Positions 33,532-42,720 of a stretch of 64,000 nt of DNA are shown here, piece by piece. Source of the stretch: Alistipes sp. CAG:435. Its GTDB lineage: Bacteria; Bacteroidota; Bacteroidia; Bacteroidales; UBA932. Within the stretch, counting starts at the first letter, position 1. Each line of letters starts with the position of its first letter. The DNA lies in the NCBI GenBank assembly GCA_000433355.1, contig FR893142.1:15124-79123 (forward strand). The letters are read 5' to 3'. Below the pieces are notes generated by a model. It saw only the letters and a program-made list of their open reading frames with translations. It was not told the origin of the DNA and searched no databases. Position numbers and translations under genes: made by a program.

Positions 33532-35262
33532 ATGGAGAAGAATGAGATAACATTGTTCTGCGTCAATGACGGCAAGAACCATAAGATTGAGAACGGGCGG
33601 GATTTGAAGGCTTTGTCGGACAAGTATTGTTCATCTGTCACGGACAAGAAGACCGGGCAAAAATTCGATGTGCTGGCCGCGCTGGTGGACAACAAGCTGA
33701 AGGAGCTGAGTTTCAAGCCGGCGAACCTGCACAGAGTCGAATTTATCGGCTACAACCACCCGGACGGGAGAAGGAGCTACGTGCGGTCGCTGTGCTTCGT
33801 GCTACAGAATGCCGTGAGGGAACTTTATCCTGACAAAGTGCTTGTGATCGACCACTCGCTGCCGAGCGGACTATACTGCGAAATCATCGAGAAGGGGAAG
33901 AACGAAGACGGGCGGCACAAGCCTTATTTTGTCACCGATGACGAGATTGACAGGATAAGGGAGAAGATGAAGGAGATAGTGGCGAAGGACCTGCCGTTTA
34001 CAAAGGTAAAGATGTTCTCCGAAGAGGCAGAATCTCTATTTCTAGCCAACAACCAGCCGCAGAAGGCCGAGCTTCAGAAGAGCTTGGGGACATTCAGTTG
34101 CAGCGTCTATTACCTTGACGGAAAGGCCGACACCTTCCACGGACCGTTGATTCCTTCGACCGGTTACCTCAAGGTGTTCGACATCAGCGGAATGGGTGAC
34201 GGGTTTTGCCTTCAGTCCCCGATGATGACCGACTTCAGCAAGGTCATGCCGATGAAGCGTCAAGGCAAGATAGCGGCGGCCCTCAAGGAATATTCCGACT
34301 GGTGTTCCATCATCAACATCGAGAGCATCGGGACGTTGAACAAGGCAGTGAAGGATGGCAAGGCCGTCAGCATCATCAACTTGGCGGAATCCCTCCACGA
34401 AAGGAATTATGCGAGGATAGCCGACAGGATCTACTTGGAGAGGGGGACTAAGCGAATCGTGATGATAGCGGGACCGTCATCAAGCGGAAAAACATCATCA
34501 TCACTCAGAATAGCCCTACAGTGCAAGGTGTTAGGGCTCAAGCCGAAAGTCATCGAGTTGGACAACTATTTTGTGGACAGGGATCACACTCCGAAGGACG
34601 AGGACGGGAACTATGACTTCGAGTCGCTCTACGCCATGGATCTCGAATTCCTCAACAAACAGCTCAACGAACTTCTTGAGGGGAAAGAGGTTGAGATTCC
34701 AAGATTCGACTTCAAGACAGGAAACAGAATCTTCGAGGGCAACAAGCTACGCCTTGAGGACAAGGACATCCTGATCATGGAAGGCATTCACGCCCTGAAC
34801 CCGGAGATGACCTCAACGGTTGACAATTCAAGGATATTCAGAGTCTATGTCTCCGCCCTGACCTCGCTGAACATCGATGAGAACAACAACATGTCCACAT
34901 CGGACAACCGCCTGCTCCGCAGGATGGTGCGCGACAACCGTGTCAGGGGCATCACTCCCGAAGAGACCATCATGAGATGGAACAGCGTGCGACGGGGAGA
35001 AAGCAAAAATATATTCCCGTTCCAGGAGAACGCGGACGTGCTGTTCAACTCAGCCCTGATCTTCGAGCTTCCGATGCTGAAATATTACGCCGAACCGCTC
35101 CTGCGCAGGATTTCGCCGAACTCCCCTGCCTACACCGAGGCCGTGCGTCTGCTCAAGTTTCTGGACTACATTGTAGCCCTCCAACCGGGCGAGATCTCAG
35201 CGATTCCGCCAACTTCCATCATGCGTGAGTTCATCGGCGGACAGACGCTGACAAGGGACTAA
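33532..35262 (+). CDS. Nucleoside (uridine/cytidine) kinase with TGS/SAD-like N-terminal region
   Basis: A 576-residue protein of the Bacteroidetes/Firmicutes type. The N-terminal half resembles the TGS and second additional domains of threonyl-tRNA synthetase (for example HRVEFIGYNHPDGRRSYVRS), and the C-terminal half is a phosphoribulokinase/uridine kinase domain with P-loop AGPSSSGKTSSSLR (about 313-326) and VIELDNYFVDRDHTPKDEDG. It probably phosphorylates uridine or cytidine in pyrimidine salvage. The role of the synthetase-like part is unknown. It is convergent with batD and shares a terminator hairpin. Confidence 0.92.
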   Translation: MEKNEITLFCVNDGKNHKIENGRDLKALSDKYCSSVTDKKTGQKFDVLAALVDNKLKELSFKPANLHRVEFIGYNHPDGRRSYVRSLCFVLQNAVRELYPDKVLVIDHSLPSGLYCEIIEKGKNEDGRHKPYFVTDDEIDRIREKMKEIVAKDLPFTKVKMFSEEAESLFLANNQPQKAELQKSLGTFSCSVYYLDGKADTFHGPLIPSTGYLKVFDISGMGDGFCLQSPMMTDFSKVMPMKRQGKIAAALKEYSDWCSIINIESIGTLNKAVKDGKAVSIINLAESLHERNYARIADRIYLERGTKRIVMIAGPSSSGKTSSSLRIALQCKVLGLKPKVIELDNYFVDRDHTPKDEDGNYDFESLYAMDLEFLNKQLNELLEGKEVEIPRFDFKTGNRIFEGNKLRLEDKDILIMEGIHALNPEMTSTVDNSRIFRVYVSALTSLNIDENNNMSTSDNRLLRRMVRDNRVRGITPEETIMRWNSVRRGESKNIFPFQENADVLFNSALIFELPMLKYYAEPLLRRISPNSPAYTEAVRLLKFLDYIVALQPGEISAIPPTSIMREFIGGQTLTRD

Positions 35263-35279
35263 GCCGCACAACACATCAA

Positions 35280-35317
35280 AAAAAGGCTGACCGAAGACAT
35301 TCAGGGTCAGCCTTTTT
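35280..35317. terminator. Bidirectional terminator between nucleoside kinase and batD
   Basis: AAAAAGGCTGACC and GGTCAGCCTTTTT form a 13-bp stem with a 12-base loop, with A and T tracts suited to termination on both strands. Confidence 0.88.
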
Positions 35318-35330
35318 CATTTATATTCAA

Positions 35331-37970
35331 CTATATTACCTCAAGCTCGTTGGAAGTTATCCAGCCCTGACGTCCATCCGCAAGTGAGATATTTCTCCAA
35401 GTGCCCACCTCGTCCAGAATCGTGACTTTCGTGCCTTCGTGGATCACGAAAAGATCCTTTGACGAGCCGGATGACGGAGAACTTTTCACCGATGAAACCG
35501 GTGACATCACGATCGCCGTGTCGGTCTTCACACTGTCGGATTTCTGCCAGATTGAGAAACTCAAAGCCCCGGCGGAAAGCAGCAGAAGCACGATTCCGCA
35601 ATAGAAGCCCACACGTCTTTTGCCGACCGACGAACCCAGCAGAAACAGAAGTCCCATCACCAGCGCGGCGGCAAACAGCACAAGGAATATGGCAGCCCAA
35701 GCGTTGGAACTCATCAAATAGCATATCTTCCGGGCGAAACTCTTGAGAATAAACTCGGGAACAGGCTCAATCTTGTCCTGTACGAAATTATTCGTGAACT
35801 CCAGATTGTAACGGGCATCCGAATATGACGGATCAAGCCTTAATGCCCTCTCATAGTTCAAAATGGCCTTAGGATAATTGCCCTGCTTGAACCAGGCGTT
35901 GCCAAGGTTGTAGTACAACTTGGCGGACTTCTGTCCGGACTCTTCAATGGAAGTCCAAGCCGCTGAGGCATCGGAGAACTTTCCGTCCGTGTAGGCCTGC
36001 ACACCTGCTGTCCAAAGTGAGTCCAGATCCTTCGCCTGGATATTCATTGAAGCTCCAAGAGACAGGAGCAGTGTCACGACCGTGACGACCTTTCTCAATG
36101 ATTTTCCGCCTGTTTTGAGCCCAGAGTCGATTGACGAGATCACTTTCAGCGCGGCATCGTAGTGCGACCTCATAGCCTCGTTGCCACCGTCAGGAGAATA
36201 ACGGGCGAACTCACAAGCGTCAAGAAGATCGGTGAAAGCCTTTGTCTGCTCCTCGCTCACACCACCCTCGGTAAGAGCTGAAGCGATGTTATCCTTGCTT
36301 ATCTCGGACATATCCATATTCAATTTGTCGGAAACGAATCCTATGAGAGCCTTGTGAAGTTCCTCATAGAAAGCGGTATAGAGGTTCTTGTCAAGATATT
36401 CGCCAGCCAGCTTGAGACGCTTCTGAGCCATCTTCGTGGCGCGCCTGTTCTTCGTGCCGGCGACATCCGCACGCATCGCGGCCACCTTTCTGAACGCAAG
36501 GTACACCGAGGTCGCCCCCAGGATCATCAAAGCCAGCAGAATCCAGAAGAACACAGAACCGACGAAGAAAGAACCTGAACCGGACAGGCCAGGCTTGCCT
36601 GTGAATATGAACCTGATGTCATCGGCAAGGCTCTTCACGTCCTTCCTCTCGACTCCGGAATTGACCGTTGTCACAGGAGTGGAATCCCCTCCCTTTCCCT
36701 TGGCAACCTTGACATGCAATGGTTCTGTCCTGAGGGTCACATATTTACCGGCATTGACATCATAGTAGGAATATTCCACCGGTTCGATCGTGAAGTCTCC
36801 GTGGCTTCTCGGGATGAAAGGATATTCAAAAGACTTGCTGCCGGAAGTGCCGCCGTTGCTCTTGTCGGTGTTTTCGGTTGTTTTGGTGTCATATACCTCA
36901 AAGTCAGGCGGGAAGTTGACTTTCGGCTCCTCCAGAAGAGCCACATTTCCGCGGCCGGAGACCGTGATGACCAGGGAGGCAGCATCGTGGGTCTTGAGGT
37001 TGTCCGTGGTGAGACGCGCGGATATTCCGAAATTGCCGACACCGCCACCGAATGAGGCAGGCTGTCCGGCCGGAAGCGGATTTACCTTGACCTTGACCGC
37101 CGGAGTTGTCACCCTTTTGCGGATGGTCCTATATTCATCCTGAAAGAAACTGTCGAACAAGCTGTTTGAAGTGGAAGGCGCCGTCCTGATGTTCACGAGG
37201 CAGACAAGCTCGGCCGGATCAATCGTGATCGTGCCAGGCTGCTGAGGAATCAGGACGTAAGTCCTTAGCACGGCAGTGTTGTAGATCTTGTCGTCCAGGC
37301 TTTCGCGCTTAAACTCGATATTATTCGGGACGTATGTCTCCTGACTCCAGAAGCCGTTGAATGTAGGAAACTTGGCATTCTCGAAACCAACGACATTGGC
37401 TCTTTGGTAGATCTTCAAAGTAGCGGTGATCGGCTCTCCGATGACAACTTCCGTGCGGCTAAGGGATAGTCTCATGAACAAATCGTTGGAGGAAATCTCA
37501 CCGGAACCGGTTGAGGATGTCTGCCCTCCGCCAGAGGACTTGCCGCCGTTCTGTCCTGAAGACCGAGAAGACGAGGCACCGTCGCTCACGACCTGTATGG
37601 AAGCCTGTGTGGATGAGATCCTGTCCCCTGAAAGCAGGGCCGTGGCCACTGGAAGTTGGAATGTTCCGGTAGCTTTAGGAATCAGAATGTAGGTGAAAGT
37701 TGTCTGATGGGAGGATGACCTCTTGCCATTGATGATCTGAATGCTTGAACTGGAGCCTTTCTGTGGCCCCCATACCAGTTGGAAATCATCGCCGGACGAC
37801 CATTGGAAATCGGACGGGCTCTTTTCTCCCTCAATTATGAAAGTGACATTGAACTGCTCGTTCACAGCGACAACATCCGGAGCCTCGACCCTAATCACAT
37901 TCTGGGCTGACATCTGAAAAATGGCTGTGAGCAAAAAAGCTACAATGCAAAACAATTTCTTCATATTCAT
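35331..37970 (-). CDS. BatD-BatE fusion protein (aerotolerance operon)
   Basis: An 879-residue envelope protein. The N-terminal part is BatD-like: signal peptide, beta-sandwich oxygen-tolerance domain (opening NVIRVEAPDVVAVNEQF) and a membrane helix near residue 470 (FFWILLALMILGATSVYLAF). After a second signal-like hydrophobic stretch near 630 comes a BatE-like part: TPR motifs (AKLYYNLGNAWFKQGNYPKA), two membrane helices and a C-terminal SH3-like domain ending GRQGWITSNELEV. In Bacteroides these are usually two genes, so this is a fusion. Last gene of the bat operon. ATG at 37970 was preferred over GTG at 37973. Confidence 0.88.
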   Translation of the reverse strand: MNMKKLFCIVAFLLTAIFQMSAQNVIRVEAPDVVAVNEQFNVTFIIEGEKSPSDFQWSSGDDFQLVWGPQKGSSSSIQIINGKRSSSHQTTFTYILIPKATGTFQLPVATALLSGDRISSTQASIQVVSDGASSSRSSGQNGGKSSGGGQTSSTGSGEISSNDLFMRLSLSRTEVVIGEPITATLKIYQRANVVGFENAKFPTFNGFWSQETYVPNNIEFKRESLDDKIYNTAVLRTYVLIPQQPGTITIDPAELVCLVNIRTAPSTSNSLFDSFFQDEYRTIRKRVTTPAVKVKVNPLPAGQPASFGGGVGNFGISARLTTDNLKTHDAASLVITVSGRGNVALLEEPKVNFPPDFEVYDTKTTENTDKSNGGTSGSKSFEYPFIPRSHGDFTIEPVEYSYYDVNAGKYVTLRTEPLHVKVAKGKGGDSTPVTTVNSGVERKDVKSLADDIRFIFTGKPGLSGSGSFFVGSVFFWILLALMILGATSVYLAFRKVAAMRADVAGTKNRRATKMAQKRLKLAGEYLDKNLYTAFYEELHKALIGFVSDKLNMDMSEISKDNIASALTEGGVSEEQTKAFTDLLDACEFARYSPDGGNEAMRSHYDAALKVISSIDSGLKTGGKSLRKVVTVVTLLLSLGASMNIQAKDLDSLWTAGVQAYTDGKFSDASAAWTSIEESGQKSAKLYYNLGNAWFKQGNYPKAILNYERALRLDPSYSDARYNLEFTNNFVQDKIEPVPEFILKSFARKICYLMSSNAWAAIFLVLFAAALVMGLLFLLGSSVGKRRVGFYCGIVLLLLSAGALSFSIWQKSDSVKTDTAIVMSPVSSVKSSPSSGSSKDLFVIHEGTKVTILDEVGTWRNISLADGRQGWITSNELEVI

Positions 37971-37974
37971 CACT

Positions 37975-38751
37975 TTACCAATTCTTTTCTTTCTGGCGGG
38001 CTTTCAGCAATGCCGCCTTCTCCTTGTTGACCTTGTCCTGGGTTTCCTTCTCACGGGCCTGGACAGCCTTCAGCATCTGCTGCGCCTGCTGTGGGGAAAT
38101 CTTGGCGTCTCCCTGTCCCTCACCTTGCTGAGGCTTCGGCTGATCACCTTGATTCTGATCATGGTTTTGATCATTATTTTGGTTTTGATCCTGATTCTGA
38201 TCCTTGTTCTGGTCGTTGTCCTGATTCTGCCCGTTATTGTTGTTCTGATTGTCCTGGTTCTGGTTGTTGTTCTGATCTTGATTCTGCTGGCCATCACCGC
38301 CGTCGCCACCTTCGTTCTTCAGCATCTGCTTGGCGTAGGCATAGTTCTCCTTGGCGTCCAGGTCTCCGGGATTACGAAGCAAGGACTGTTTGTAGGCATC
38401 CACAGCGGCTTTCCAGTCCTTCTTCTGGACAGCGATGTTGCCAAGATTATAATAATAGTCAGCTGAATTGGCCGAAACCGGAGCGGCATCCTTCAATCTT
38501 CCCAAAGACTTTCCGGCCTCATCGAAATTGCCCTCACGATAAAGAGCTCCGGCAAGGTTGTAATTGGCGGCGAATGACGAGGAGTCCTTCACCTGAGCCT
38601 TACGGTACTCTATCTCAGCGTTCTGCCAGTTTCCTTTCTTGAACTGACGGTTGCCGGCACGGACCTCCTTGCGGTCAGTCTGCGCAAGCGCCACCGCACA
38701 GGAAAGCAGCAGTAAAAATGCCGTCAATGAATATTTCAAAATAGTCCTCAT
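37975..38751 (-). CDS. batC: BatC-like TPR protein with Asn/Gln/Asp-rich tail
   Basis: A 258-residue exported protein: signal peptide (about 1-23), three TPR-like units (SSSFAANYNLAGALYREGNF, then ADYYYNLGNIAVQKKDWKAA) and a tail (about 155-230) composed almost only of Asn, Gln and Asp. It lies between batB (four-base overlap) and batD. Bat proteins are linked to oxygen tolerance in Bacteroides; their mechanism is not known. The low-complexity tail may be unfolded. Confidence 0.88.
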   Translation of the reverse strand: MRTILKYSLTAFLLLLSCAVALAQTDRKEVRAGNRQFKKGNWQNAEIEYRKAQVKDSSSFAANYNLAGALYREGNFDEAGKSLGRLKDAAPVSANSADYYYNLGNIAVQKKDWKAAVDAYKQSLLRNPGDLDAKENYAYAKQMLKNEGGDGGDGQQNQDQNNNQNQDNQNNNNGQNQDNDQNKDQNQDQNQNNDQNHDQNQGDQPKPQQGEGQGDAKISPQQAQQMLKAVQAREKETQDKVNKEKAALLKARQKEKNW

Positions 38752-39758
38752 TTCTTTTCCTCAAACAAATGTCTGCGTGAACGTCTTTCACCTATAAGCA
38801 TCTCAAGGGCGAAGAACGCCAGCGCTATTCCGAGAAAATACATAAACTGCTCGTCATATTCCTCGAATACCACGGAATTATATTCCTCATCCTCCATCTT
38901 CCGGATGTCGTTGATGATAGGTGTAAGGCCGAATTCATCGTTGCCAGCGTGGACGTATGCCCCGCCTCCAGCGGAAGCGACCTCCTTGAGGGTCTCCTCG
39001 TCCAGACGGGTCACGACAATATTCCCGTCCTTGTCCTTCAGAAGTCCTCCGTCCATCGGAATCGGCTGTCCGTCAGCGGATCCCACACCGATTGTATAGA
39101 CCTTGATCCCTGCCTCGGCGGCCTGCTTGGCGGCGGCCACCGCATCGTCCTCGTGGTTCTCGCCATCGGTGATCACGATGATCGCGCGGCTGTGCTCGCT
39201 CTGCGCGCTGAATCCACGGATCGCTGTGTTGATCGCGTCGCCTATCGCCGTTCCCTGAATAGGGATCGACTCTGTCGAGATGGAGTTCAGGAACATCTTG
39301 GCGCTCACATAGTCAGATGTGATCGGCAACTGGACGAACGATGTTCCGGCGAACACAATCAAGCCGATCCTGTCATCCTGAAGTTTGTCGGTGATTCTGG
39401 AAATCGCCAACTTCGCCCTTTCCAACCGGTTAGGGGAATAATCCTTGGCAAGCATCGAGTTGGACACATCCAAGGCTATCATGATCTCTGCCCCTTTGGT
39501 CTTGTGTTCTTTCAGTTTGGCGCCGTTCTGCGGTCTGGACAGACCGATAGCGAAGAAGAAAAACGCCAACGAGAAAAGGACCGTCCTCACCCACAACTTA
39601 TTACGAGACCATGAAGGCATAAGTTCATTCACAAGAGCCTCGTCTCCGAATCTGCGCAGACGACGACGCCTGTTCCAAAGCCAAAGTCCCATTCCGAGGA
39701 AAAAGAACGGAATCAGGAGCAAAAGCAAAAGATAATGTGGTGCGGCGAATATTATCAT
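38748..39758 (-). CDS. batB: BatB, von Willebrand factor A domain membrane protein
   Basis: A 336-residue protein with two N-terminal helices, a VWA domain with intact metal site DVSNSMLAKD (DxSxS), and a C-terminal helix (about 308-325, FMYFLGIALAFFALEML). VWA proteins of this family probably act with the MoxR ATPase as chaperones for envelope complexes. It overlaps batA and batC by four bases each (ATGA). Confidence 0.94.
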   Translation of the reverse strand: MIIFAAPHYLLLLLLIPFFFLGMGLWLWNRRRRLRRFGDEALVNELMPSWSRNKLWVRTVLFSLAFFFFAIGLSRPQNGAKLKEHKTKGAEIMIALDVSNSMLAKDYSPNRLERAKLAISRITDKLQDDRIGLIVFAGTSFVQLPITSDYVSAKMFLNSISTESIPIQGTAIGDAINTAIRGFSAQSEHSRAIIVITDGENHEDDAVAAAKQAAEAGIKVYTIGVGSADGQPIPMDGGLLKDKDGNIVVTRLDEETLKEVASAGGGAYVHAGNDEFGLTPIINDIRKMEDEEYNSVVFEEYDEQFMYFLGIALAFFALEMLIGERRSRRHLFEEKK

Positions 39759-40738
39759 GGCAACCTCCTCATCAACAGTTTAACAAGAGCCTCCAACAAC
39801 AGACAGATCAAAGCCGCGAGAGCGTAGGCGCCGAAAAGTTCCTTATAGACAGGGAAACTATCAATGGTCGTGCGCGCCTTCTCCATCTTGTTGATGTCCG
39901 AATATATTTCAGCAAGCTTTGTGTTGTCGGTAGCCCTGAAATATTTCCCCCCAGTCATCGAGGCTATGTTGGAGAGCAGTTTCTCGTCAAGCTCCACCTT
40001 GACATTCTGCATCTGGACTCCCCACGGGGTCATCACAGGATACGGTGCCTCTCCATTGGCTCCGACACCGATAGTGTAAACCCTTATCCCGTAGGTTTTT
40101 GCGATCTCTGCGGCAGTCTCTGGAGAAATCTCTCCACAGTTGTTCACGCCATCGGTGAGCAGGATCACGACCCGGCTCTTGGCATCGGAATCCTTGATTC
40201 TGGCTACCGCCGTGGCTAGTCCGTTGCCGATAGCGGTTCCATCCTCGATCAAATCTGTGGAAATCTCTTTCATCAGGTTGATCAGAGTAGCCCTGTCGGT
40301 CGTCAGCGGACACTGTGTGTAGCTCTCACCTGCGAAAACCACGATTCCCATCCTGTCGGACGGTCTCTGCGCGATGAACTCGATGGCGATGTCCTTGGCG
40401 GCGCTGATTCGGTCCGGAGTGAAATCTCTGGCTAACATACTCGTGGAGACATCCATCGCAAGCACGATGTCAATTCCCTCGGTGTCAACCTTTTCAATCT
40501 TGGTTGATGAACGAGGCCGGGCGATCGCGACCACAATCAGCGAAAGCGCGGCGACCCTCAGGACAAAAGGAATATGCCTGATCACCCCGAGGACAGTCTT
40601 TCCACCTTTCTTCCAAGGCGTGACGCTTGATACTCTCAAATGCGGACGACGGTCTTTCAGTTCCACGTACAGATAGCGGAGAACCAGCAAGGCCGGAACC
40701 ACAAGGAGCCAAAGCAGTTTAGGATATTCAAAGAACAT
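39755..40738 (-). CDS. batA: BatA, von Willebrand factor A domain membrane protein
   Basis: A 327-residue paralogue of BatB with the metal-binding DVSTSMLARD motif, N-terminal helices and a C-terminal membrane segment (about 303-322). It starts within the stop of the preceding gene (TAATG) and overlaps batB by four bases. The pair probably forms a VWA heterocomplex in the inner membrane. Confidence 0.94.
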   Translation of the reverse strand: MFFEYPKLLWLLVVPALLVLRYLYVELKDRRPHLRVSSVTPWKKGGKTVLGVIRHIPFVLRVAALSLIVVAIARPRSSTKIEKVDTEGIDIVLAMDVSTSMLARDFTPDRISAAKDIAIEFIAQRPSDRMGIVVFAGESYTQCPLTTDRATLINLMKEISTDLIEDGTAIGNGLATAVARIKDSDAKSRVVILLTDGVNNCGEISPETAAEIAKTYGIRVYTIGVGANGEAPYPVMTPWGVQMQNVKVELDEKLLSNIASMTGGKYFRATDNTKLAEIYSDINKMEKARTTIDSFPVYKELFGAYALAALICLLLEALVKLLMRRLP

Positions 40739-41790
40739 TACGCCTCACCTCCTTCTTTTTTAGCCGGGGATTTCGCTTCAGCCGCCTTCCGGGCAGCCTC
40801 CTCCTCAGCAAGTTGGGACTGATAAGTGACTGTCACAAAGCGCACCGCGGCAGGAAGTGCGGTGGCATTCTCCTCATCCGAAGCGGAAGCCTTGGCGAAC
40901 TTAACAAAGTCAGCCGTCTCGAAAAGCGTCTTCATCTCCTCATAAAGATCCGCGGGAACTCCGGAAGATTTCAGATCCTTGAATATCTCAGCCGTCGTCA
41001 TCTCCATGGCGTCTATGCCGTAGCGCGCGTCAATATATTCCCTCAGCGCGTCCGTGATTCCGGAATAGAACGTCTTCTGCTTCTCCGGTGCCCAGTATTT
41101 GCTGCCACGGAAATGGTCCAGCCTTCGCAAAGCGACCAGATAAGGCGGATCCTTGTGAGCGACACTTCCCTCTTTCTTCCGCCTCATAGCGAAGAAAGCC
41201 CAGATCAGGATGACAACAATCGCGACCGCCCATATTCCTAGAACATAAGGGATTATCTCCGAGGCCTTGAGCGGATAGCGGATCTGGCCTTTGATGTCGT
41301 GGATCTGATAGGTCGTTGTGTCCACCGGCATCGTAAAGATGTCAAGTTTCTGTGAAGCGAAGACCAACGTGTCAATCCTGTCCACTCCTGAAGCCCTCAC
41401 CAAGGACAGCGGCAAAAGTTCGTATTTACCTTCGTCAAAGGATGTTATGATCATCGAGACATCAATGTCGTACGACTTTGGCTCATTCTTTTTGCCCTGG
41501 ACCTTGACCGTGTCAACCATGAAAGGCAGAACGATCTCCACGCTGTCCATAAAGCCCTTGGAGAAATCAGGCAGGGCGAAACGGGTTCCCTCCGCAACAT
41601 CCTTAAGATGGAATCCGTAGCGGAACTGGTCGCCGATCAGCGCCGAGTCACGTTTCTGGAGAGGCTCCAGGAAGGAATCCTCCGACTTTATCAGCATACC
41701 TTTACTTTGCGGGGCCTGCTGTCCGGAGGCTGCGATGGTGGTGATCATCGCGGCGCAGAAAAGCGACAAACCGTAAATCAATCTCTTCAT
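40738..41790 (-). CDS. Bat operon membrane protein of unknown function
   Basis: A 350-residue protein with a signal peptide (about 1-23), an extracytoplasmic beta-rich domain, one membrane helix (about 185-203, VLGIWAVAIVVILIWAFFA) and a cytoplasmic helical domain (YWAPEKQKTFYSGITDALRE) resembling the C-terminal part of BatD-type and DUF4381-like proteins, ending in a Lys/Ala/Glu tail. It occupies the usual place between the DUF58 gene and batA. I do not recognise a named family with certainty. Confidence 0.8.
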   Translation of the reverse strand: MKRLIYGLSLFCAAMITTIAASGQQAPQSKGMLIKSEDSFLEPLQKRDSALIGDQFRYGFHLKDVAEGTRFALPDFSKGFMDSVEIVLPFMVDTVKVQGKKNEPKSYDIDVSMIITSFDEGKYELLPLSLVRASGVDRIDTLVFASQKLDIFTMPVDTTTYQIHDIKGQIRYPLKASEIIPYVLGIWAVAIVVILIWAFFAMRRKKEGSVAHKDPPYLVALRRLDHFRGSKYWAPEKQKTFYSGITDALREYIDARYGIDAMEMTTAEIFKDLKSSGVPADLYEEMKTLFETADFVKFAKASASDEENATALPAAVRFVTVTYQSQLAEEEAARKAAEAKSPAKKEGGEA

Positions 41791-41792
41791 CT

Positions 41793-42686
41793 CTATCTCC
41801 TCCCGAAAAATGTCATCAAGCCTTTGACATAATCCTGATTTGTGGCGATGTCCACAGAATCAATCTTATAGCGGTTGAACAGCTTCCTCTCCCCATCCTC
41901 GACGGCACCGAACCATTTTGAATATTCAGCCCTCGTCCTCTTGCTGGAGGTATTGATCCAGGCCGACTCGCCTGTCTCGGAGTCCTTGACGTGCACCAGA
42001 CCGACATCCGGAATCGTCCTCTCACGAGGGTCGTGAACCTTGATGACGGAAATGTCGTGACGGTTGCGGGCAACTTTCAAGGCATCTTCATAGCGAGGCG
42101 AGCCATCCGGATTGGCATCCAGCATGTCGGAAAGCACGAAAGCCGTGCATTTCTTCTTCATAGCGTTCGTCAGGTACCGCAGAGCCTGTCCGACATCCGT
42201 TCCGTTGGATTTAGGCTTGAGCTCGATGATCTCACGGATGATGTGGAGCAGATGGCTGCGGCCCTTCTTCGGCGGGATGAACTCCTCTACCCTGTCGCTG
42301 AAGAAAAGCGCCCCGACCTTGTCGTTGTTGATTATGGCCGAGAAACTCAAGACCGCCGCGATCTCCGCTATCAGATCCCTCTTCGTCCTCTCGCTCGTTC
42401 CGAAAAGACCTGAACGGCTGATGTCGATCAGAAGGACGACCGTCATCTCCCTCTCCTCCTCGAAAACCTTGACGTAAGGAGAGCGCAGACGGGCGGTCAC
42501 ATTCCAGTCCATAGAACGCACATCGTCCCCGTACTGGTACTCACGCACCTCGCTGAAGGCCATTCCACGGCCTTTGAAGGCACTGTGATATTCACCGGCG
42601 AAGATCTGGTGGGACAGAGCCCTGGTGCGGATCTCTATCTTGCGGACCTTGCGCAGGAGTTCATTGGCTGAGGAATTAGCTGCCAT
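41793..42686 (-). CDS. DUF58 domain protein
   Basis: A 297-residue soluble protein of the DUF58 (VWA-like) family, normally the second gene of MoxR/Bat operons. Signatures: FKGRGMAFSEVREYQYGDD, RSMDWNVTARLRSPYVKVF, and a metal-site-like LLIDISRSG (DxSxS). It is presumed to act as an adaptor between MoxR and the membrane VWA proteins. The ATG inside TTGAATATG at 42686 is chosen over the upstream TTG. Confidence 0.93.
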   Translation of the reverse strand: MAANSSANELLRKVRKIEIRTRALSHQIFAGEYHSAFKGRGMAFSEVREYQYGDDVRSMDWNVTARLRSPYVKVFEEEREMTVVLLIDISRSGLFGTSERTKRDLIAEIAAVLSFSAIINNDKVGALFFSDRVEEFIPPKKGRSHLLHIIREIIELKPKSNGTDVGQALRYLTNAMKKKCTAFVLSDMLDANPDGSPRYEDALKVARNRHDISVIKVHDPRERTIPDVGLVHVKDSETGESAWINTSSKRTRAEYSKWFGAVEDGERKLFNRYKIDSVDIATNQDYVKGLMTFFGRR

Positions 42687-42720
42687 ATTCAAAAACCTGA
42701 ATTAAACCAAACATAGTCCA

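Noticed and set aside
38070..38310. Repetitive DNA that could be taken for a repeat array
   Set aside because: It is the coding sequence of the Asn/Gln/Asp-rich tail of BatC; there are no uniform spacers, so it is not CRISPR.
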